Source: Rhizodiscina lignyota
Taxonomy: Eukaryota > Ascomycota > Dothideomycetes > Aulographales > Rhizodiscinaceae
Assembly: GCA_010015805.1 (NCBI GenBank)
Contig: ML978123.1
Location: forward strand, 3,162,001-3,226,000
Length of the DNA: 64,000 bases
Direction of reading: 5' to 3'
Made by a program: the position numbers and the translations under genes. Positions 1 to 10,492 of this stretch are shown here, piece by piece. The first letter of the stretch is position 1. Every line of letters starts with the position of its first letter. Below the pieces are notes generated by a model. The model saw only the letters and a list, made by a program, of their open reading frames with translations, made no database searches and was not told where the DNA came from.

Positions 1-1262
1 AGAAGGAGATTGGGTGGAGTGCGTCGTCGTAGATGCAGCAGACACTGGCGCAGTGTGGAATATTGGAGCAGATTCACGTCTTTCTCCAGGCCTATATGAG
101 CATACAAAGTCTATCCCAATGTACAGGTTGAGTTTGCTCACCCTGAACCCAGACTTTCCGCTTCCAGCTTTGCCAGTTCCACTGCAACTCGCGTCCCTCG
201 CTGGACATTTGAGGATACCAGGGCATGGTTCGCCGCGACGCTCTTCCCGTTCGTGAGTTCTTTAATCTTGGATAATATATATGGCGTATTATCCTTTCCG
301 CTGATGCCATTTTCCTCCGCCTCTTGTACAGCCGACGCGATAATGTCGTCTATGTACTCCTTGGGTATTGCGGCCGACTCAGGGATTGGATTTGCAAAGA
401 GCAGTCCCGATGAAAGTTGAAGCGTCATTTGCGCGTCTATTACACGTTAGTCCATCTACTCTGCGCGCTCTCTGGAGCACAATGACTCCTTACGAACTAC
501 AGCCGCAGCTTCCCTCTCATCCCTCACCGTCATCGGACTCTTCACCCCGCTCTCCCTCGCCCAGAATGCCGGGAAATCCACATTTCCCTTTCGCCCATCT
601 GCAAACGTAGCCACCCCGACGCCCTGCGTCTCCAGATACTCAATCGTGCGCGGGATATCCAAAAAACTTTTGCATCCACTACTAACCACTGCCACCGGAG
701 TCCGTCCCAATTCCGTCAAATCTGCTGAGACATCCATACTCACCTCCCCGCCACGATGCACGCCGCCCAGGCCACCAGTTGCGAAAACCTTGATACCAGC
801 CAGATGCGCCAACACCATGGTCCCCGCGATCGTGGTGCCGCCATGGAACGACTTCCCGGCTAGTCTCAGGCCCGTTGCGAATGCTAGGTCGCGCCTCGAG
901 ATCTTGAGTACATCTTGCTTCCCAACGGATGAGGTGAGTCTGATGAGTTCATCTGGTGATAGACCCACATGCGCGACGCCATCGAGGATGCCGATGGTTG
1001 CGGGGACCGCGCCATTTACGCGCACGATGGACTCAAGCTCTGAGGCGAGCGCGACATTTGAAGGGTAGGGGAAGCCGTGGGTGTAGATTGTGGTTTCTAG
1101 TGCGACGACTGGGCGATTGGAGTGGATTGCTTCGCGGATCTCTTCTGATATGACGAGAAATGGGTTGTCTGGGGCGATTGTGGCCTTTCTCCTCATCCGC
1201 GACACTTGATATGCACCCTTGCTCTTTCTTATTCCCCTGAAGGCTAATTGTGGGCGAAACAT
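1..1262 (-). CDS. pseudouridine-5'-phosphate glycosidase, 5' part of a probable glycosidase-kinase fusion (runs off left edge)
   Basis: Splits pseudouridine 5'-phosphate into uracil and ribose 5-phosphate (PsuG/IndA family). Three exons are inferred: 494-1262, 142-436, and 1-91, which stays open to the edge. The introns are 437-493 (GTAAGG..TAG with a GACTAAC branch) and 92-141 (GTGAGC..ATAG). Family motifs seen in order are ALETTIYTHGFPYPSN, GILDGVAHVGLS, KISRRDLAFATGL, FATGGLGGVHRGGEVSMD and VVSSGCKSFLDIPRT in exon 1, then GLLFANPIP in exon 2. The first intron joins AAAVV to HAQM exactly where the family is continuous. After the glycosidase domain, exon 3 reads as a Ser/Thr/Pro-rich linker. 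Fungal members often continue into a PfkB pseudouridine kinase, so I infer a kinase domain beyond the window. The basic N-terminus (about 30 residues) could be a mitochondrial presequence. The glycosidase call is secure; the fusion is inference. Confidence 0.88.
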
Positions 1263-1700
1263 GTTCCTTTATGGCTTGCTATGGAATCATACTCGCCGGA
1301 AGATCTTGGAGTCGCGAAGATAGATAGCTCAAAGAGGAATAGCTGTTGGAGTGACAAGTTTTTCATAAACCCTAACCCTATTCGAAAAATTGGCGATAGA
1401 CACAACCACCTCTCCCACAATCTCTTCATCCTTTCGGCAACGTGATTATTCTAGATCGGTACCGAATCTCCATACTTTCTCGTCCTTTCCAGCACTTATT
1501 CTCTGTGCCTCGACCACTCTGCCAGCCAGACAGCTCCCGTGAGCTCCTCAATGGCAAAAATTCATCTTCCGCAATTCTAGGAAGACTCTGGACCAACAGA
1601 ATACTAATGATTGATATTTTGTTATCTTTCCTTCAGTATGGGCTTCCATATACCATTCTGTCACTCTTCCGATCGTACTCCTTTCGCCCGTCCGTTCATC
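1263..1700. promoter_or_regulatory. upstream region of the glycosidase gene with a telomere-like motif
   Basis: A 438-bp stretch between the glycosidase start (1262, minus) and the stop of the PL7 gene (1701, minus). The only distinct element is two joined TAACCC units at 1367-1381, which read TAGGGTTAGGGTTT on the minus strand about 105 bp upstream of the glycosidase ATG. Such short telomere-like boxes can bind Myb-type factors (Teb1/Tbf1-like) in fungal promoters. No gene was seen; the small ORFs here look like noise. Confidence 0.4.
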
Positions 1701-2453
1701 CTAATGTTGTACAACGATCGAAAAGAAATGTACATCTGATAGCGTAGCGCCCTGATTATAATTCCCAACTTTGAAATAGCTCAACGGCGCATTCAGCTGA
1801 TACGTGCTCAATCCCTTGGTGGGTTCGTCGTTGAGGGTCACGGAAAGCTTGTTTGACTCGTATGCTATCTCGTACGTAAAGTTCCCTCCGACAGGGACGT
1901 TGCCGATGTACGTTGGGACCTCATTTCCTCCCGTCCTGTTGCGTTCGACGCCCATATTTAGATCTCCTGCCGAACTATAATATAGTTCGCATACCGGCTT
2001 AGTCGAGAGGCTATCGTCGATATGGATCTGGCCGATCACAGTACCCATCGTGCTATCATCCGGCTCCGGGACATTGAGCATCACTTTCATTCGGTTCGTA
2101 GCAGCATTAGGATCCCAACTCGACGGGTTGATTTCGCGCAGCTCTGTGCGACAATGCGCGCTGTTTTTGGTTGTCACACAAACGGATGAAGCCGGACTGC
2201 CTGGGACCTTGAAGACTGCGGCTCCGTCTTTGCTCTCGGTAAAGAAATACATATGTTGGGGATCCTGATACCCGCCGCAGCCTGTCAGTTGAGAGGTTGG
2301 GATAGTGTCGGGGTTGTTTTTTGCGCCGATTGGCAACTGGAGTTCCCAAATGCTCAAGTCGAAATTGCCGCCTGGCGCACAGCTGGTATTCAAGGCAGAG
2401 GAGATGGAAATGAGGAGGATGAATGGCAAAGACGTGATTGAGAGACAATACAT
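1701..2453 (-). CDS. secreted alginate lyase-like polysaccharide lyase (PL7 family)
   Basis: An intronless 250-residue protein starting at 2453. Residues 1-20 are a hydrophobic signal peptide (MYCLSITSLPFILLISISSA). The rest matches the alginate_lyase2 / PL7 fold: WELQLPIG near the start, the RTELREI strand that carries the catalytic Arg, the QIH motif (catalytic Gln and His), and YFKVGNYNQ near the C-terminus with the catalytic Tyr. The enzyme should beta-eliminate (1->4)-linked uronate polymers outside the cell. Length fits a single-domain PL7 enzyme with no binding module. Substrate cannot be read from sequence: alginate is the classic one, but fungal members living away from algae may act on glucuronan-type polymers. 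Several Cys suggest disulfides, as expected for a secreted protein. Confidence 0.88.
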   Translation of the reverse strand: MYCLSITSLPFILLISISSALNTSCAPGGNFDLSIWELQLPIGAKNNPDTIPTSQLTGCGGYQDPQHMYFFTESKDGAAVFKVPGSPASSVCVTTKNSAHCRTELREINPSSWDPNAATNRMKVMLNVPEPDDSTMGTVIGQIHIDDSLSTKPVCELYYSSAGDLNMGVERNRTGGNEVPTYIGNVPVGGNFTYEIAYESNKLSVTLNDEPTKGLSTYQLNAPLSYFKVGNYNQGATLSDVHFFSIVVQH

Positions 2454-4046
2454 GGTTCTGGATACGATATGCTGGATCTTGCAAAGCGAAAGACGTTGTG
2501 GGCGCGCTCTCTAGGCTAAACATTCGGAGAACACTATTCTTTATATGTCTGGAAGTATACCAATTGAATTGCAATCTCGCTATTCATTACATCAAATATG
2601 GTCATTGGTAACCAGGTTCGCACCTGTACCCTTGGTGGCATCCCGTATTGTCAAGTTCTTGGTGCTCAATCTACCAGGGTCTATAAAAACGCCAGGAGCT
2701 GTTCAAAGCTATACAAGCGTTCGTATTCACGTTACATTCCTAGGGGTAGGCGATGAAGATCCCTTAAATTGCGACCATCAAGGAATAGTTGCAATGCTCT
2801 ATCCACTAGCAGCATCGCGAACTGAATGGACGCCATTCTCAGAAATCGGAATCTGCATAATTGATGACTTAGCACTAGTAGTCAAATCGGCATATACACC
2901 CAGTCTGGTTAAGTTTCTACGAAATAAGCCTGACAGGCATTGTTTTGAACGGTAATATGTGCGTGAGCATGAACCAAGCTAATACCGAAGCTTCCTAATA
3001 CTCTCATTTCATGATCACCACTGACTCGATATTTCCGAGAAAACCAATCGCGATCCATACATTTCCACGTTAAACGCCATTGACTTGACCAGACTACTTC
3101 CATAGCTAGGTTGCCGCTGCGTCCCGCAATACGAATCGTCGGGCTCCTAAATGCCACCGGAAACGGGAAAAGATGAGCTATTTCGATATCCAACTTCAGC
3201 CATTTCGTAACTTCTTGGCTTTATTTCCGACCTATCAACTGTCTTCTTTCAAGTGTTATAGGACTCTTCGGCTCACTATACTCTGTCTAGACCATGGGGC
3301 TCTCCCCTGTTTCCCGATAGGGCCTACGCAAATATCTGGTGACAGCTCATATTGTTCTCCGATTTACATCGAAGATCTTGCTCGATCATTCCGAGTGACC
3401 GTTAAATTGAACAGTATTTCCTGATTCTCAGCTTTGCATTCCTGCACAACGTCATGCCTCAATCTAGGCAAGATATTGATTCTATCGAGCAGATTAAGAT
3501 CATGACTCAGGAGACGGCTCGTCAATGTCGTTTAGTATGCTTGTATATAAGCTTCGTATCTGTTCTGGTATTCAAGGTCCTGAGTTTTAGTCTAGACCTC
3601 TCTTCCCGCCATGTTGAAACATTAGTGGAGCGGGTTGTTAGTTCAAAGTAGGATCCATCTTCGAAATGGGAAAGTCAATTCGACCATCAGCTCGTATTGA
3701 TACTCCATAGAAGTGCTTCTTTGACGATGAACTCGTATCTCAGTTCAATGTAACTATCGTTATCTGTGTCGGAAGACTATTATAACGGCTTCACTGGCGG
3801 ACTAAACGTTTTCGAATTAGGAATCGTGATATAATGCTGATATCGCGTATCTTCCCGCCTCTTTGCAGTTCAAACGGTGTCTTGATATGTGAAATGTGTC
3901 GTTGCCGAATACCAAGACTGAAGTCTATAAGTACCTGCACACTCTGCGTCGGACAGGGTATATCCTCAGACATTTCTCTGCAATCAATCGGCATAGGAGG
4001 CACATACCTATCGCAGACTTCAGAGTCTAATCGCTATCAGTTCATC
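2454..4046. other. 1.6-kb intergenic stretch, no gene recognised
   Basis: Lies between the divergent starts of the PL7 lyase (minus) and the Cys-rich secreted protein (plus), so it must hold both promoters. Small ORFs of 60-136 codons occur at 2545-2955, 2909-3193, 3173-3424 and 3454-3651. None has recognisable domains, consistent composition or splice-supported extension. I see no repeats or RNA gene. Confidence 0.5.
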
Positions 4047-4655
4047 ATGAAGACTTTCATCCCCCAATTTACGGCCATTGGTGCCATTCTCTTCAGTCTC
4101 GTTGAGGCAGTTCCTGTCGCAGACGCTGCAAGCCTTGACATGACACCGAATCCCGCCAATGCTCTTGCCAAACGCTCTAGCAACACGGGATGTGTCCAGA
4201 TGCACTGTTACACCACGCAGTGCGACGAAGTCGGCGGTACCGACTGTATGACCGTCCAGGTCTATCATGATGGACAGTATATCCTCCATCTCCAGGGTGA
4301 ACAGGCCGTTGCAACCCAGGACTCTGTGTGGAAGTGGTCAGGTGTTCCCGACAACCAAGGCCATGAATGGGGCGTCAAAATTGCTGGCGATTGCCAACAC
4401 GTTGACTACCTTAACACCTTTCAGAGCTCATACGGGTTCTACGCCCTGTCGAGTACCGGTGGCGGTGTCAGCTCCTGGGACTGCGGCACCGGTCAGGCAG
4501 CGCGGAAGTGCGCTGAGTGGGAGGCCACGTTCGCGGACAACGCACACTGTGGTGGATACACTGCGATCGGGACTTGCGACTACCAGAATACGTGCAGCTC
4601 TCCGGATCCCGGTAGTCCATTCTTCGCTTCACAATCATACTTTTCCACCTCTTAG
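4047..4655 (+). CDS. small secreted cysteine-rich protein with a Kex2-type site (candidate effector)
   Basis: I chose the ATG at 4047 although the frame is open further upstream, because it begins a clean signal peptide (MKTFIPQFTAIGAILFSLVEA). This gives 202 residues. A pro-segment follows and ends in LAKR (residues 40-43), a Kex2 cleavage site just before the first Cys (C49). The mature part, about 159 residues, holds 10 cysteines, an even number that fits five disulfides, spaced as CVQMHCYTTQC, TDC, GDC, WDC, RKC, HC, TC and TC. I do not recognise the family. The size, processing site and Cys content are those of fungal apoplastic effectors or secreted antimicrobial and adhesion proteins. 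No function is assigned. The last about 12 residues are Ser/Phe-rich and could change if a 3' intron were present. Confidence 0.75.
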   Translation: MKTFIPQFTAIGAILFSLVEAVPVADAASLDMTPNPANALAKRSSNTGCVQMHCYTTQCDEVGGTDCMTVQVYHDGQYILHLQGEQAVATQDSVWKWSGVPDNQGHEWGVKIAGDCQHVDYLNTFQSSYGFYALSSTGGGVSSWDCGTGQAARKCAEWEATFADNAHCGGYTAIGTCDYQNTCSSPDPGSPFFASQSYFSTS

Positions 4656-5712
4656 ATGTTCCTCAAAGGTGCAGTGACCCGTTAGTCGCAGAGCACGGTG
4701 CAGTAGCACGACGGGCCCATGAGAATCAGAGAAGAGGGTTGATATGGTGGACGGAATCTTGAGAAGCAGGCGGAAGATGTCTTTGTTGACTGGAACATTC
4801 ATTCTTGCTGTATCTGTGATTCTATCGGAAATTTGATAGTGAGAATAAAAACAAACCGATTAGCAGACGATTGATTGCTCAGATCTCTTTATCTCAACAA
4901 CGGGACTATTCTGTCCTGCTCACCCGCCAACAATGTAAGCTTCCTTCCGGGGTCGCCCTTACAGTCGGCCACACAAGGGCGCAGAACCGTCGCCGGACGA
5001 ACCACTGATCAAGTTCTGGACCTCATACTGGATGAGGAAGAACTCGAAATGGCGCAGAGATTTGTTCGAACAAGTTGATCCTGATATCGGCGCAGATAAC
5101 GCGATGTGAGTGAGTACTAAAATTATCACATCAAGGACTCAATAAGAAGACCTCATGTATGTAGCTATCACGCACATCAGGCTACAGACCTCTTCAAGCC
5201 TGGTTTGCCTGGTAACATCATGCTTGCCGGGAACCATACTTTGACATGTTTGGAATCCCGCTACCGCACGTTGCATATGTAAATATAAGATCAGCAGTTA
5301 CTGGAGACGGTAGGCATTGATCTGTGCTTTCAGGACACTGATATGGATGCAGCTGGACAATTGTGGCACGCGCTCCATAGATGGTCACAAGGTCATTCAG
5401 GAAAAAGACCGGAACCAGGAACAATTTTCTATATGCAAATACAACTTGAGACTTCTGCACAGCATAAAGATCAAAGTATGTTTTGAATACAATATCATGA
5501 GTGCACTGTACGTTCCGCTCCGTCTGTTCGACGGGTGGCTTTCGTGCACGGACCTTTTTCGAAGGACCGACCGTCGTGAAGCTTCCACCACACTCGCCTT
5601 CACAGCAACTTCGACATCATCACGAACTTCACGACCCCATCGAGCTTCGAGACCACGACAAACTACATTTCTCTCACCTCCTCCACCTCACAACTCCACA
5701 GAGCTGCCCAAC
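4656..5712. other. 1.06-kb intergenic stretch before RPN12
   Basis: Holds the 3' flank of the secreted protein gene and the promoter of RPN12. Short ORFs (4875-5078, 5218-5460) show no family features. The frame upstream of the RPN12 ATG is open from 5317, but the residues before 5713 are low-complexity Ser/Thr/Arg-rich and are best read as 5' leader. Confidence 0.5.
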
Positions 5713-6624
5713 ATGGCCGAGCAAGAAGTCCAAACCCTGATAAAACAGCTCAACCAATCTCTCTCATCACGCAACTTCACAACCGCCTCCTCGCTCCTCT
5801 CCCGCGCGAAAATCGCCCTCCTCCACCTCAACGCGCTCATCCCCTCCCCAGGCACACCCGGCACACATCTCCATCTCGCGCGCGAAACGCTCGAGCTGGG
5901 CGCGCTCATCTCAATCCGCCTGCAAGACCCAGAGAGCTTCACGCGGTACTTCCACAGTCTCACGCCCTTCTACGCCTTACCTTCGTCAAGACTACCGAAA
6001 GAAGGTGGCAATGAGAGCAAGATCACGGGCCTGTATTTGCTGTTGCTGCTGAGCCAGGGCGACTACGCCGGATTCCATACGCTGTTGGAGGGACTGGAGG
6101 TCGCGGCCGCGGAGAAGGAAGAGGGAGGAAGGAAAGGTCTTGAGGAGGACAAGTTCATCCAGTATCCGATAAGACTGGAGCAGGCGCTCATGGAGGGGAG
6201 CTATGATCGTGTATGGGGCGAGACGAAGGGGGAGAGGGTGCCGAGTGAGGAGTTTGGCGTGTTCTCGGAGGTGAGCTTATATCTTTATGTTTCTTCTCCC
6301 ACCACAGTCTCGTGACCAGTGTGGCTAATGAGTATCTGATAGGTCCTTATCGGCACCATCCGCGCAGAAATCGCATCCTGCTCTGAAAAGGCATACCCAT
6401 CGATCCCCATTTCCAACGCTAAGAACCTCTTCTTCCTCGACAGCGAAGGTGCAGTCATACAGTTCGCTCAGCAGCGAGGCTGGACGGCGCGGGACGGGCG
6501 GATATACTTCCCGCAACAGGAGCTTGAGGCACTTGGTGGATCCGAGAAGGACATTCTCGTCACGTCGGGACAGGTGATTGAGAATACATTGGGATATGCG
6601 AGGGAGCTGGAGACCATCGTCTAG
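5713..6624 (+). CDS. RPN12: 26S proteasome regulatory subunit Rpn12 (PSMD8)
   Basis: Lid subunit of the 19S regulatory particle, needed for assembly of the 26S proteasome. There are two exons, 5713-6270 and 6343-6624; the intron 6271-6342 is GTGAGC..ATAG in phase 0. The predicted protein is 279 residues, the usual length of fungal Rpn12. It has the N-terminal helical repeat region (TLIKQLNQSLSSRNFTTA), the middle FIQYPIRLEQALMEGSYDRV segment, and a C-terminal CSN8/PSMD8/EIF3K (PCI-type) domain that includes EIASCSEKAYPSIPI and LFFLDSEGAVIQFAQQRGW. The spliced junction FGVFSE/VLIGTIRAEIA restores the family sequence. A short Lys/Glu/Gly-rich insert (AAAEKEEGGRKGLEEDK) lies before the PCI domain. 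It is convergent with prohibitin-2 (286 bp between stops). Confidence 0.93.
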
Positions 6625-6910
6625 ACCAGGAAATGAATGCTGATACTCTGGTGCTATGTGCATATATTGCAAGCATGGCGTTCACGGCTGTAGCCATAGA
6701 CTAGGGACTAAGGACATTATAAATGCACAATGCATGCTCGCCTTCCTAGGCTGGCTTGAATTAAAGCGAAATTTGGCTCTGCTTTGAATACATGGTTGCA
6801 GAAGATATGAGCGGAATCGTCGCAGAGTTTGCCTTCGGCCCAAAAACGTACTCGCTAATATGTTACAATCGCTTCCTCATCTCCCACCTCCTCCACCCTC
6901 TGTCGCTGTC

Positions 6911-8033
6911 TCATTTCTTGCTCTCCTCATTCTTCGTGACGTTCAAGCCCAAGCCGGTAGCGTCAAGATACACCTTATTCTGACTTCGCTCCAGAATGGC
7001 CGCAATGTTCCGCGCATTCTCGAATGTCCTCAAATCGACGTAACTCCTGCTCTTCTTAATAGCATCACCAATGAGCTCCGCAGAACGTGCTTCACCCTGT
7101 GCGCGGACGACCATGGCCTGTTTCTCTTGTCTGGCTTTGTCGACGACGAAGGCGGCCCGCTGGGCTTCCTGTTGCGCGACTTGTTTTGCTTCGACGGCGG
7201 CGGTGAATTCAGGGGAGAAGGCGAGATGCTATATTTTCGATTAGCTTACCGTCTGATCCTGTTCTTCCAAGGAAAGGTAAAGAACGTACAGTTAACGACA
7301 CATCATCAAGCAGAATGTTAAACCTCGCTGCCCTCCGCACCAAGTTATCCCTCACCAATCTGCTGACATTCTCTCTCTGGGTGATCAACTGGCTGGCATT
7401 GAATTGTGCAACCACACTCTTGAGAACCTCGTTGACGATGGATGGCAGCACTCGCTCGTCGTAGTCTGTCCCCAGCGTGCGGTATATTTGCGGCAGCGCT
7501 TCCACTCGCGGTCTGGAGAGGACACGACATGTGATGTTAACCATCTGCAGGTCCTTGGTGCCGGTAAGTGAGGCGACATTACGAGGCTTCGCGCGGACGT
7601 CGTATGTTATGGCCGTTTCAAGCCAGGGGAGTCGGAGATGGGTTCCTTTGCACATATCAGAATAAGCTCTACATTCTAAAGAAAGAAATATAGTTGAACA
7701 TACCTTCCCCATAAATCTCCTTACTCACACCACCTATCCTCGTATACTTGATCGCGCGATGTCCACCGTCCACTACGCCTCCAATCAGCTTCCAATCCTC
7801 TCAGGCAACTCACTCCTCATAACCCCAAACGTACCATTGAACAGCGCATTATTCGCCAGCACCACGCCGCCGCCCACCAGCAGCAAAAGCCCCATCCCAC
7901 CGATCACATTCCGTGGATTGCCTCCGGGGAAGCCGCCGCCGCCACCACCGAACCGCTTGCTGCCCTGGCGCTGTGCATTTTGCAGCGTCTGCGTAAGGCG
8001 TCGCCAGGTTTCTTGCGGGTCTGGGCCAGACAT
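6911..8033 (-). CDS. PHB2: prohibitin-2 (mitochondrial inner-membrane ring complex subunit)
   Basis: Forms the ring-shaped prohibitin complex with Phb1 in the inner mitochondrial membrane, where it stabilises and chaperones membrane proteins and modulates the m-AAA protease. Four exons: 7835-8033, 7704-7772, 7290-7645 and 6911-7228. Introns 7773-7834, 7646-7703 and 7229-7289 are all GT..AG. The product is 313 residues. A Gly-rich N-terminus precedes the single membrane anchor ([20 protein letters not shown]). The SPFH domain then runs through [55 protein letters not shown] and [18 protein letters not shown], followed by the C-terminal coiled coil ([20 protein letters not shown]). Each splice restores codons expected for Phb2, for example FNV/DGGH and [11 protein letters not shown]. 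Tail-to-tail with RPN12. Confidence 0.95.
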
Positions 8034-8765
8034 TATATGTGAGGAGCGTTGGAGGGGAGGGGGAGTGGTGGTGAAGCTCGAGGATTGTAGTACAGAAGGT
8101 GGAGAACTTGAAAGCTATATTTTAGGCGCGCGGGTACGCTTGGAGCGGCTAAATACTATTATCGAACCATCTAAACCTGAAATATGCAATTTTCTCAAGA
8201 TCTTCGGTTATTTCTGTTCTGTTACTACTTCATGCATTAAACGTACTCTGCCCTGTGAACTCACAGCTGTGGAAGGCAATGTTTGTTGGTAGTTGGCGCT
8301 GCTAAAACACTTTTCGTTCTTCAGATCAGTTTGGCGATCGGCGCTCCACGCGATAGGCCCTGCTTGCAGCAAGAGCTCGGACGCGACGTAATACTGCGAG
8401 CGGCGGGTCTTAGTGTTGTTTACAAGTGTCCTCTCTACCATTCAGCTTCATGTGACAGAACTAAAGAAGAGCCTCCCTCTTATCATCTCCTTTCTCTTCA
8501 CTTTCTTTTTACTGTAGCCGATTCCAGCAAGACAGTCGAAGGCCAGCGCACACTTCAAGCTGGCCGTGGAGTGAGCTCGTTTGCGGTATGCACAAGTCTC
8601 TTTGAACAAGATCAAACTCGATATTTTAATCATTGCTAACGATTAAACATATAGTCTCTTTATCATAGCTTCTACCAACATTCGAGAAACACTTTGTTTT
8701 CTCCAGATAATTCCCAGACCCGATCGTCAAACCCCACAAACAATCTATTCACCCACTTCTCCACC
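8034..8765. other. shared upstream region of prohibitin-2 and the cargo lectin
   Basis: A 732-bp stretch between two divergent starts. The lectin's 5' leader is CA-rich just before its ATG. An ORF at 8283-8639 and others here have no family signature. No repeat or RNA gene was seen. Confidence 0.45.
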
Positions 8766-10176
8766 ATGTACATGATGCACCGCATACCGGCCACGCTGGC
8801 CCTGCTAGCATTCTCCATCCTACAGACTCAAGCCGCAACCGTAGTCAACGAACTCAGCTTCGGCCTTCACAGCAAAGTTTCCGACGACCATGGCACAGTC
8901 CCAGGCTGGCACGTCAGCGGCGAGGGCCACCTCCCCCAAATCATGTCCGACCGAGTCATCCTCACGCCTCCATACCCTGGCGGCCAGCGCGGCTCTATGT
9001 GGACAGACGCAACGTCCAAGGATGCGGAGTGGAACGCTGACATCGAGTTTCGTGTGAATGGGGATGAGCGCGGTCGAGGGAACCTGCACATCTGGTATGC
9101 GAAAGACGGGCAGAGGGAGGTTAGTACGTCTAGCGTGTACACGATTGGTAGGTTTGACGGGCTTGCGCTGGTGCTAGATCAGTACGAGGGACGCGGTGGG
9201 AGTCTGAGAGGTTTCCTAAATGATGGCTCGAAGAGCTTCAGGGATCAGCATATTGTTGATACATTGGCGTTTGGGCATTGCGACTTCGCATATCGCAATT
9301 TGGGACACTTCACGCATTTGAATGTCAGGCAGACGAGGGATGGGCTGGAGGTTCAGATTGGTGGGAGGCCGTGCTTCAAGACTGACAAGGTATGTATCCG
9401 GAAACTTTTGGGTACGACTTCAGTTTACGAATACAATAATAGGTCAAGCTACCTGCGGGCTACCAATTCGGCGTAACTGCTGCATCGGCGGAGAATCCAG
9501 ACTCCTTTGAGCTCTCTCAATTCATCGTAGAAAGCAGCGGCAGTGGCCCCAGTCTTGGTTCAGGAAGCTTCCAAGCACCGCCCGATCAACAGCCAATGGG
9601 CTCTTCTCAACAGTCTTCACCGCGCGATACCTCCTGGCGCTACGGTGATGACACCCCCGACATTCCAGCGTCCGACTTCCGCTCGCAAGACGACCAATTC
9701 AAGGACTTGCACAACCGGCTCATGGTGCTGCACCATCAGCTTAACTCGCTGGTGCATGATTTCGAAGGCGTGAAACAGCATGCAGAGGAGAACCAGGCGA
9801 TTCTGATCAATCGGTACATGAATCCACTGCACGACTTCCAGGACGAGATCCACAAGCGCATCGTGAATATCGAACGTGATGTCGAGTCGATTAAGAAGGA
9901 CTTTGAGGCAAAGGATTTCAAGGCTGCAGTGAAGCAGTTGCATGATGCGCTGCAGGAGTCGCACTCCAGTTTACTGTTCCATTTGCCTGAGTGTGAGTAC
10001 CATTTCGGGATGTGAGTGGGGGGAGAAGATGCTAATGTTCGTGATTAGTGACGAAGAGCTCAAGCCCCAGACTCGGCTTCTTCGTGTTTATCATCATTGC
10101 GTTCCAGTTGATATTGGCAGGTAGCTATGTCGTGTACAAGCGGAGAAGGAATAGCGGGCCAAAGAAGTTTTTGTAG
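8766..10176 (+). CDS. L-type lectin cargo receptor of the early secretory pathway (Emp46/47, ERGIC-53 type)
   Basis: A type I membrane lectin that carries glycoproteins from ER to Golgi. Three exons: 8766-9389, 9443-9992 and 10049-10176, with introns 9390-9442 (GTATGT..TAG) and 9993-10048 (GTGAGT..TAG). The product is 433 residues. A signal peptide (residues 1-24) is followed by the legume-lectin-like domain (about 26-242) with ELSFGLHSKV, RGSMWTDATSKDAEWNADIEF and DGLALVLDQYEGRGGSL. A Ser/Gln/Pro-rich linker and a helical coiled-coil stretch (about 280-385) come next. Last is one membrane segment (GFFVFIIIAFQLILAGSYVV) and a short basic tail ending KKFL. KKFL is a KKxx-type COPI retrieval signal and gives strong support for cycling between ER and Golgi. 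The first intron restores FKTDK/VKLPAGYQFGVTAA, the end of the lectin fold. Confidence 0.92.
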
Positions 10177-10492
10177 CGCTTCTGCCTACATGGGGACTGG
10201 AATGGATCTGGCGTTCTGGATACTATGGTAGGAACCTGGTAGGTAGGGCTCCGGATGAGAAACACGCTTCTACACACATGACACGTCTTTTCTCTCACCT
10301 ACTTCTTGTTGACGTAGACGTATTGGTGGCGCCCGGATGCAGGGCCCGTTACCATTGATTGAGCATTATCATGACATTATTATACAGTATAATGGGCCTC
10401 TTTTCGACTAGCCAATTTCCTCGTCAATCCATTCAATTCAAATGGTCAATTCCACCAACTTTACAATCCCACAGCAGAGTACACCATCACAC
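10177..10492. other. convergent 3' region between the lectin and the DUF1772 gene
   Basis: 316 bp carrying the 3' flanks of two tail-to-tail genes. No gene or repeat was seen. Confidence 0.4.

Noticed and set aside
2545-3651. Small ORFs in the 1.6-kb gap before the secreted protein
   Set aside because: No signal peptide, domain or splice-supported extension. They could be decayed sequence but nothing can be identified.
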